Source: Ambrosia x helenae (lineage: Eukaryota; Streptophyta; Magnoliopsida; Asterales; Asteraceae). From it: a stretch of DNA of 64,000 nucleotides. The notes beneath the pieces are model-generated. The model saw nothing but the letters and a program-made list of their open reading frames with translations. It searched no databases and had not been told where the DNA came from. Positions within the stretch are counted from its first letter, which is position 1. Each line of letters opens with the position of its first letter. The stretch spans positions 135,327,068 through 135,391,067 of the forward strand of contig CM061228.1 in NCBI GenBank assembly GCA_030844895.1. The letters run 5' to 3'. The position numbers and the translations under genes are program-made. This document shows, piece after piece, positions 56,465 to 64,000 of the stretch.

Positions 56465-56927
56465 TCATAACATTTTAAAGGACACACACAAAGTTAAATA
56501 TTTCTTATCACAATATAAGGTGAATAAAGTGTACCTAATGTCAACCGTAGCAACAGCCAAAACAGTAATACCAGTAGCAAGAATTATTGTTTTTGTTATA
56601 TATACCAAGTGTCTCTCGGATAACACATTCGCAGCAACAACAATAATTACACAAGATGCAAAAGCTAGACCAAATCCCATGAATATTTCCGACGACCCGA
56701 AAATTGATGGAAAACAATCGAACAAGTCACATGATCTTGAACCTGATACCACATGCACGTTTAAAATGTTAGAAACATATATAACACATGTAATATGTTG
56801 CACATAGGTTGGTATATATTACAGAACCTTCGACATAGTTTTTATTCTTCTCCCAGTAAATGAATAATAGCATGACATTGCATATCATTATTAACACCAC
56901 CGTTAACCCAACTGCTCTGTCACCCAT
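56465..56927 (-). CDS. Small membrane protein of unknown function, copy 2
   Basis: Two exons, 56828-56927 and 56465-56742, with a phase-1 GT..AG intron, give 125 aa starting MGDRAVGLTV. It has the same layout as copy 1: a hydrophobic N-terminal helix ending near YWEKNKNYVEG, then SSEIFMGFGLAFAS and a second and third hydrophobic segment. It is 16 residues longer at the C-terminus because the stop used in copy 1 is replaced. The intron lacks the MITE of copy 1, which makes this the more ancestral intron. No function can be assigned. Confidence 0.65.
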
Positions 56928-57379
56928 TGTGATCAAGGGTTTTCCTTAATTTTGTAAGACTTAGTGACACAAGAATTAAAGATAGCTAGCTCTACATGCT
57001 TTAATAATTTATATATTCTGATTTTATAGTGAATGCTTGGTTCTTTTCTTGCTATGGGTGTTTGTCACAAAAGGGTTTTGTAGATGCAAAGGTAAATGGT
57101 ATTATAATTACTTTAGGGTTGAACTTTGAAGGAAAAGGTTATGGAATATGCTTTGGTTAAAGCTTTTGCTCAGTGATCGATTCCTTATAAAATCTTTGGG
57201 TTTTATATGATCAAATAATCTTTTTACTATTCATTTCTAGTTATTGTTTTATAAGTTTAAATGGTATTATTTTTGTAATATATTTTCATGAATTTGCTAG
57301 AATGGTACGTAGACTCGTAATTGACCGGGTTATATTAAACAAGTGAAGGATCATAAAGTGAGCGGCAAATTTTGTTTCA
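56928..57379. other. 5' flank of membrane protein copy 2
   Basis: 56985-57187 is shared with the flank of copy 1. From 57188 on the sequences differ; nothing else is recognised before the copia remnant. Confidence 0.5.
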
Positions 57380-60300
57380 GTTAATTAGTTGATATTGAAG
57401 GAATATTATTTTCATTGATTGATTACAATAGATACAATAATAATATATATAGGATCCAACCGAAGCTCCTATTTTGATGGAGATATAAACATTAAACTTA
57501 TACAATAGTTTCCTATAATACAATGATTCTATTGCACCTCCGCAGTCGAAGCGTAGGGCGGTCGGATGCTGAGACTGGATTTGAAATCATCAAACAGAAC
57601 ACGTGGAATTCCTTTTGTAAAGATGTTAGCTATTTGATGACGTGAGGGAATGTGGAGTATACGAACACGACCACACTAAACATGTTCCCGGACGAAGTGA
57701 ATATCAAGCTCAATATGTTTGGTGCGTTGATGTTGCACCGGATTACCTGAGAGGGTAGATAGCACTGGCATTGTCACAGTAGACAAGTGTCGCGCGAGTC
57801 AACGGGTGATGTAACTCAAGAAGAAGATTGCGAAGCCAGCATATCTCCGCAACCACATTTGCTACACTGCGGTACTCAACTTCTACGCTAGAACGGGAGA
57901 TGGTGGGCTGCCTTTTGGATGACCAAGAGATGAGATTGTCACCTAGATATACGCAATAACCTGACGTAGAGTGACGAGTGTCGGGGTATCTGGCCCAATC
58001 TGCATCTGTGTAAGCAAGGAGAGAAAAATCCTGAGACGATCCAAGATGAAGACCATAGTCAGATGTGCCCTGTATGTATCGAATAATACGCTTTAGCGCA
58101 TTCTATTGGACGACTCGTGGAGAATGCATGTGCATATAAATTTGTTGGACGACATATGATATGGCAGGTTTGGTGAAAGTAAGATACTGTAGTGCTCCTG
58201 CTAGACTACGATAGGCGGTGGGGTCAACGGGAGTGGCTACAGGTTTACAAGAATCCATGGAGGCTCGATGAATAATGTCTTTGACATAAGCTTGTTGAGA
58301 CAATTACTGGTGCGCGTGACCTGTACGCCTAAGAAATAAGAGAGGGGAACCCAAATCCTTCATAGCAAATTCCCCAGAGAAGGTGAGCATGAGACGCTGA
58401 TGTAGGGCATCAGAAGAGGTAGTGAGAACGATGTCATCCACATAGATAAGTAAATAAGCAATGTCTGACCTGCGGCGATACACAGATAACGAGTTGTCAG
58501 ATTTGCTTTGTTGAAACCTCTGTAAAGAAACAAAATTAGTAAACCGCTGGTACCACGCACGTGGTGCTTGTTTGAGACTGTACAAAGATTTCTTTAGAAG
58601 ACAAACATGATCTGAGTAATCTTTGTGACGAAATCCCATCAGTTGGTACATGTAAACTGTTTCTTCCAAGTTACCGTGGAGAAAGGCATTTGTCACATCG
58701 AGTTGATGAATTTGCCAATATTTGGCTAAAGCAAGTGATAAAACCAAACGTATAGTAGCCGGTTTGACAACCGAACTGAAAGTCTCTCCACAATCAATCT
58801 CCGTCTGCTGCTTTCGACCATCACATACCAACCAAGCTTTGTATCTCTCTAAACTGCCATCAGATCTAAATTTATGTTTAAACAACCACATGCTACGAAT
58901 TATATTTATGTTAGGTTGCCTAGGTACAAGCTCCAAGGTCTTGTTTTTAATAAGAGCACTAAATTCATTGGACATGGCATCGTACAACTCGGGAGTGGCT
59001 AAGGCGACCTAAGGGTTTTTAGGTAGAGGCACAACTATGGTGGTGTTCAAGTTAAAGTGTTGTTTGGGTTTTACTATGCCGCTCATAGAGCGGGTTTGGA
59101 TGGTGCGAGCAGGTAGATGAGGTGGTGGTGTAGGAATAGGAGACTGAGTAGTAATGGTGGGTTCGGTTAAGGTGGTTTGAGCCAGGTGGGGTTGAGAATG
59201 TGTTGGTGGGCTTGGGAGGTTGGCGGTTGAGGGAGTGGGATGTCAGAAGATGTCGATTGAGGAGATGGGTTTTGAGATTGGATCGAGGTCGTTTGGGCTT
59301 GTGTGGCAGTGGGTGGGCTGGTGTGAGTTTCTGGGCCATGAATGTGGAAGTTGGAGGTGGATGTGATGTTGTTGAGTTTTGGGCCGGTTGGGTTGGTTTG
59401 GGCTGGACAAGAAGGAGTGGGTTTATAATTTTGTGGATGTGGTGTAATAACAGTAGGTGCCCGGGTACTGTTGGCGGCCTGATCCCATAGGGACGGGTGA
59501 ATGGTGGGATTAAGAAATTCATAGGATGGGGGGTTTTGTAGGTGATTGTATTGTATATGGGAAAATTGACTCTTCAAATTGAACATGGCGTGATATAATT
59601 ATTTGGCGTGTGGACAAATCAAGGCACTTGTAGCCACGGTGATTGGGCGGGTAATCAAGAAACACACAAGGTTGGGATCGGTTGTTGAGTTTATTGATTT
59701 TGGTGGGTGGTGAAATAGGATAACAAAGGTAGCCGAAAACACAAAGATGCTCTTATTCATGGATGCAATTGTATAAAAGAGATGTGGGTGAATGAAAATT
59801 ATGGGTTTTAGTAGGTAAGATGTTGAGAAGATAGGTGATGGTTTCAAGGGCTTGGTGCCAAAATTTTGGAGGTAATGAGGCTTGGGCCAAAAGTGTTCTG
59901 ATCATGTTATTAATGGTACAAATTTTGTGTTCGGCTTTCCCGTTTTGGGATGAGGTGTAAGGATACGAAAAGTGGAATTGCATGCCATTCTGATTGCAAA
60001 AAGTAAAAAATTGTTGGTTTGCATACTCTTTACCGTTATCACACTGAAATTGTTTGATATTTCATTCAAATTGGGTGTGAATTAAGTTATGAAGCTGGGC
60101 AAAAACATGGAACACTTGTGTTTTATTTGATAAGGGGAAGGTCCATAAGAAATCGGTGAAATCATCCAAAAAGAGGATGTAGTAACGGTGTTCACCGGTG
60201 CTAAGTATGGGTGAGGTCCAAAGGTCCCTATGAACAATATCAAATGGTAAACGAGTACAATTTTGAGAATCACAAAAGGCAAACACACACTTTTACAAAA

Positions 60301-61005
60301 AAACGCAAGGTTCACAAGGAGTCTTATTATTTTTCCCATAATCAATAAAAGAAGACAATTTTAACGAATGCAATAAATGTTGCCAGGATGACCGAAGCGT
60401 TGATGCCAGCGATCTTGAGTTATGGCAGCAAAAACAGATGGTTTGTTGAAGTGGAGAGGAAGAGGTTATGTGAGCGGGTAAAGATCGCAGTGCTATTGCA
60501 TCGTAGGATAGGTGCCTGTGTTTTGAGGTTCTTCACAAGAAAACCAAACGGGTCAAATTCAATAGACACTAAGTTATAATTGGTTAGACGACGGACAGAA
60601 ATCAGGTTTTTGATAATTTTAAGGGCAAATAGGACATTATTTAATTTTAAAGATAGGGTAAAGTTTGGTTGTCTGTCGCCACAACAGGGATACTCATGCC
60701 ATTACCAACAATTATATTCATATTAGTGCACTTATTAAAATTAGACGAGGAGTATATACCTTGCTCGTTGGCGGAGTGAGAAGAGACACCAGTGTCCATG
60801 AGTCCGTTGATAATGGAAATAGTAGTGTTTCCTTTCTTTACCTTTTTTTTGAAATGTTAATTTCTTTTTAATCATGTGATTTTTGGGATTTGAACCTAAG
60901 ACCTACCACAACCTAGGTGTTTTAAAGACTTTACCTTTACCAATGAACCACCACCCCATTAGTATGCTTCCTTTCTTTACTTGACAAAGTAAAAAATATT
61001 GCATG
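57380..61005 (-). pseudogene. Decayed Ty1/copia element (pol region)
   Basis: On the minus strand, in order: a protease trace with MDTG (about 60800), a GAG-pre-integrase trace (about 60390, RWHQRFGHPG), integrase (about 60290-59750, with VHRDLW, FLDDFT, a degraded CDNG and NGKAEHK), a Pro/Ser-rich linker (59590-59050), reverse transcriptase (58987-58304, with LDVTNAFLHG and YVDD) and RNase H (about 58300-57545). The order protease, integrase, reverse transcriptase is diagnostic of copia. Stops and frame changes split it into several pieces, including one between the reverse transcriptase and RNase H at 58304. Gag and the 5' LTR are missing; 57380-57530 may be a piece of 3' LTR. It is not functional. 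Confidence 0.85.
60842..60967 (-). mobile_element. SINE inserted in the copia protease region
   Basis: A 13-bp duplication TTCCTTTCTTTAC (60829-60841 and 60968-60980) brackets 126 bp. On the minus strand, GGTGGTTCATTGGTAAAG is A-box-like and GGTTCAAATCCC B-box-like, with a short A-rich end. The copia frame continues on both sides. Confidence 0.8.
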
Positions 61006-61657
61006 TATCCCCCCCTTTTTTTTTCTTTTGTAATATATATGTTGTAAAAGATCACCTATATACCACAACAATTATTGGAACCTCACTACCACACTTTAGT
61101 TTACTATGTTGCTTTACATTACATCTTAACGCACTTTACTAACAATATATGTTATGCTTAATCCTTTTTGCAGAGAAACGCTATTGAAGTTGTTGCAGAT
61201 TGAAAGTCCGACTCACATTTTGATTACATGTGGTTAGGAACTTCTCACATTTTGATTACATGCTTATATATATGGTTAGAAACTTTATATGCCATGGTGG
61301 ATGGGTTTCCCTTTTATATATGTACGTTCTTGAGGAATTATTGGATTTTGAGCTTTACACATCTAATTTGATTATGTTCACACACGGGTTTACAAGAACA
61401 ATGGTTATGATCATAACATTATGTATTGAACGGTGTATTAGTAAATTTTAAAAAATCTAAATGGCATGTTGGTTAGTGTATGAATGTTAGCATTTCAGAT
61501 GGTGTATAGAGGAGGAGGACGTGAGTAATAGGCGCTAAAATAATTTAGTTCAAATTTAAATATTGTTGACATTGTATTTAGTCAAATTGTTTGTTACAGT
61601 AGTTTGTTATTTAGGAGATCTTATCTCCAACATTTTAGGATATACTCCTGTATATAA
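61006..61657. other. Intergenic stretch
   Basis: No gene is supported. TTCTCACATTTTGATTACATG is nearly repeated around 61214 and 61243. An acceptor-like CAG followed by a short frame at 61164-61192 is too short to call. Confidence 0.4.
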
Positions 61658-62093
61658 GGGCATGTTTGGATAAACTTATTTGAGGCAAAAATGACTTTTT
61701 GTTAAAAGGACTTATTAACTTATGACTTTTTAAAAAGGAGTTTAAAAAAAAGTGTTTGGATTAGCTTATGTGGTGGGGAAAAAAATAAGTTGATAAGTTA
61801 GTTTGTAAAAAAGTATTTGGTTTAACTTATTTAGGTAAAATGACCAAAAACGATATAAGGAGGGAAGGTGCAAGGATATAATAAGGGCATGTAGGTAAAT
61901 AATCATCAATAAGTTATAAGGAGGTTCAAAAAGTCACTCCTCCCTTACTTTTCCAAAACAATTTATCATAGGCTTACAAAAAGTTAAAACAAAAAGTCAT
62001 TTTCCTTTTGCCACACACTTTTTGTAACTTATTAACTTTTTGGAAAAGTTATAAGTTATAAGGAGGTGGAAATAAGGAGAGCCAAACATGCTC
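61658..62093. mobile_element. Tourist-like MITE, TSD TAA
   Basis: The ends GGGCATGTTTGG and CCAAACATGCTC are inverted repeats, flanked by TAA (61655-61657 and 62094-62096). The interior repeats TAAGTTATAAGG-like motifs in both orientations. No protein is encoded. Confidence 0.8.
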
Positions 62094-63058
62094 TAAGTTG
62101 TTCACATCTTGAATGAAAAGCATCGAATATTTTTAGTCTTTCAGTGAGTAAGTCTACATTGGAATGCGAACCTTTATCCCAAGAATTAGTCTCTCCCTCC
62201 TATGATAGGAAAATTCTTTTTAAATTTAACAGAATACAGTCCTCATAGTTTTGTGTTTCACAATGAAAAAAAATCAAGAGTCAAGGATGATCCTTATCTG
62301 GAGTTAGGTTGTACTTGAAGGTTCCTATTTTTACACATGGACATTTGTATGTTGCACTATCAAGAGTCAATAATCGAGATGGACTGAATATACTAATAAT
62401 AAACAAAGATGGTAGCGTACGTACCAAACACCAAATGTTGTGTACAAAGAAATATTTTGAAGTTTATGAATAACTTTATGATGTTTTGATTTTTAAGGTT
62501 TCTTAATGTTCCTTCAAAAGTCTTAACAGTATAATTTGTTTTGTTATTATTTTTTTGTGTTTTCGTAAAGTATATTTAATCACTTTGAATGTTCAAGTTC
62601 ATTTGGCTTCCATTAGAATAAATATGATATTATTCTTTTGACTCCATTGTTATGAATTTTTTCAATTCAAACTTTAATTGGTCGATATGTCAATCATTAC
62701 ATTACATTAAAAGCCTTATACACTTTATTGCATTCAATCAAATTCATACCAATTAGATTACCTAATATTTAATAAGTAAAAACAATTTGTATGCTACAAT
62801 ATTGATATATGTTTCTTTTTTCATAATACTTTTGTATGAACCATGAGTTTGTTAACTTTAACATGAACGCCACATTCTCGTTACATTTCATAAATAAAAT
62901 CACGTTAGTTAAGGTAAAAAAAGATTATAACGATACATAAAAAAAAAAAATAAAAAAAAAAATTAGGGCCAATAAATTAACATATAAATCCAGGCACAAT
63001 CACAAGCCTATAAACGGACACGACTGACAACCGATCATCCCGCTAAGTCACCAACTGA
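62094..63058. other. AT-rich 3' flank of the right-edge gene
   Basis: No ORF or clear repeat was found. The part close to 63058 is probably the 3' UTR of the minus-strand gene. Confidence 0.4.
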
Positions 63059-64000
63059 TTACCGATATAGGGCCACTACGTATACGAGTTGAGTTACCGA
63101 AAGGATAATCGTGAATGCCTCCATTGTTCTCTGAATTACAAAAAGAAACAAAAAAGTTATACTAATTAATCTACAAATCATCATATATATATATATATTA
63201 TTACTTCGTTACATTTTAATATTTTATAACTAATGAAGTAATGAACTCACCAAGCGGACATTTCTTCCCTCAAGCTCGATTTCCTTCCATGCAAACCTGC
63301 ATTAAATCATATTGATACACTTTTATACATAAATACACACACAAAACATTAAGTTTTCCCACCAAAAAAAAAAAATCGACAGAATCAGCTACGTCGATTT
63401 TTTTTAAATTGATTTTCCAATGCATTTCCGACAAATTTTGGTATAAAAATGACTCAGTTTTTAGATAGTGTCATATGTGCAAAATCAAATATTATACGTA
63501 CCCTAGACATGTACAAACCGTTTTTTTTTTCCAAACCGGGTCGGTTTTTTTTTTTTATGAAGATAAAACCGGTTTTTATCCAAATCGGTCCGGTTTTGGA
63601 GCCGGTTTTTAGCACCAAACACTACCATCTATTGGAATCGATTAGGATCAGGTTTAAAACCGGTTTTTTTTTGCCAAACTGGTCCTCCAATATCCAAAAT
63701 ACCTTGCTTATACCGGTTTTTCCCTCAAAAACCGTTTTTTCCCCAAACCGGTTTTCAAACCAAACAGATCCACGAAACCACAAACCGCTCATAGGACCGA
63801 TGTATAGGGTCGGGTTCGGACCGGTTTTTCTCCAAACCGTTTACCGGGTTTTTTTTTTTCGGGTCGGTTTTAAAAACCGTTTTTTTTTGTACACCTCTAA
63901 CGTACCCCATGGCAAGGCAAGTAAGAGCCCATGCAACTAGAGCAGATGATATTGCTGCAGGCTTGCTAGAGGACTCCCAAGCCCGATAATGGTCAAATCC
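63059..64000 (-). CDS. AWPM-19-like membrane protein, last three exons (partial)
   Basis: Exons on the minus strand are 63906-64000 (continuing beyond the window), 63251-63296 and 63059-63130, all GT..AG with matching phases, ending in TAA at 63059. The peptide reads HYRAWESSSKPAAISSALV, then AWALTCLAMGFAWKEIELEG, then RTMEAFTIILSVTQLVYVV. The pattern of an amphipathic loop, LAMG.A.KEI, LR..EAF.IIL..TQL and a short end fits the C-terminal half of the plant AWPM-19-like family, small four-helix plasma membrane proteins linked to abscisic acid and stress. The family call is from memory of the pattern. The first intron contains a MITE abutting the splice donor. Confidence 0.6.
63504..63899. mobile_element. 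hAT MITE (AACCGGTTTTT-rich) at a splice donor
   Basis: The ends TAGACATGTACAAA and TTTGTACACCTCTA are inverted repeats of the same type as the MITE at 6699-7234. An exact 8-bp duplication ACGTACCC (63496-63503 and 63900-63907) flanks it. The interior repeats AAACCGG and CCGGTTTTT in both orientations, which produces the spurious 163-codon ORF. The right duplication copy contains the splice donor of the adjoining exon. Confidence 0.88.

Noticed and set aside
59052..59586. Proline/threonine-rich ORFs of 139-156 codons on the minus strand
   Set aside because: They belong to the variable linker between integrase and reverse transcriptase of the copia remnant and are not separate genes.
61160..61195. 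Possible last exon ending in TGA at about 61192
   Set aside because: It has only about nine codons after an acceptor-like CAG and no linked upstream exon.
63449..63940. 163-codon ORF at the right end of the window
   Set aside because: It runs through the AACCGG-rich MITE and overlaps a real exon on the other strand. Its composition follows the repeated motif.
1..64000. Functional tRNA genes at the many A-box/B-box sites
   Set aside because: None shows a complete cloverleaf by eye. They are SINE heads or tRNA-like modules inside LTRs.

Overview
This is a plant nuclear window, almost certainly from a eudicot. The evidence is spliced genes with GT..AG introns and plant-specific families, Ty3/gypsy chromoviruses primed by initiator tRNA-Met, Ty1/copia, tRNA-derived SINEs, and hAT, PIF/Harbinger and Mutator-type MITEs. 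Asteraceae is my best guess from the style of the retroelements, but that is an impression and not a proof. No bacterial operons, rRNA genes, functional tRNA genes or CRISPR arrays are visible.

Host genes are few. (1) 6088-11761, minus: a complete ten-exon gene for a BAR plus SH3 domain protein of the plant SH3P group; all exon phases agree and give 348 aa. Its introns are packed with MITEs and a LINE scrap. (2) 27295-28750, plus: a three-exon gene for an acidic plant protein of unknown function with a basic N-terminus and a conserved-looking SW..CCG C-terminus. (3) Two copies of a two-exon small membrane protein gene at 37465-38048 and 56465-56927, both minus, lying in a local segmental duplication now pushed about 19 kb apart by transposons. 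(4) The last exons of an AWPM-19-like membrane protein gene at the right edge (63059-64000, minus).

Transposons fill most of the rest. From 1 to 5.2 kb: LTR fragments, a complete SINE and MITEs. From 15.29 to 24.76 kb: a non-autonomous Ty3-type element on the minus strand (TSD TATAT) that keeps only a shortened gag; two solo LTRs of a second family (called B here) with perfect 5-bp TSDs are nested in it. From 29.65 to 31.84 kb: a PIF/Harbinger element with 15-bp TIRs and TSD TTA, carrying a Myb/SANT-like ORF and a proline-rich ORF but no recognisable transposase. From 40.3 to 53.6 kb: a third B LTR on the minus strand, split by a complete and apparently very young Tekay-type chromovirus (41501-52152) with two 2,643-bp LTRs of identical length, TSD TTTCT and an uninterrupted gag-pol. 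From 53.6 to 54.7 kb: a Harbinger-like element that has picked up a LINE C-terminal domain. From 57.4 to 61.0 kb: a decayed Ty1/copia pol on the minus strand with a SINE nested in it.

The most unusual observation is that the B-family LTRs carry tRNA-like modules (A box, B box and a T-run after the B box) at fixed places: one antisense upstream of the TATA box and one sense downstream of it. This resembles what the Cassandra elements do with 5S promoters. Other notable points are a probable 82-nt intron near the start of the chromovirus gag, a MITE inserted exactly at a splice donor, a duplicated polypurine tract/LTR edge, and LTRs carrying short palindromic motif arrays.
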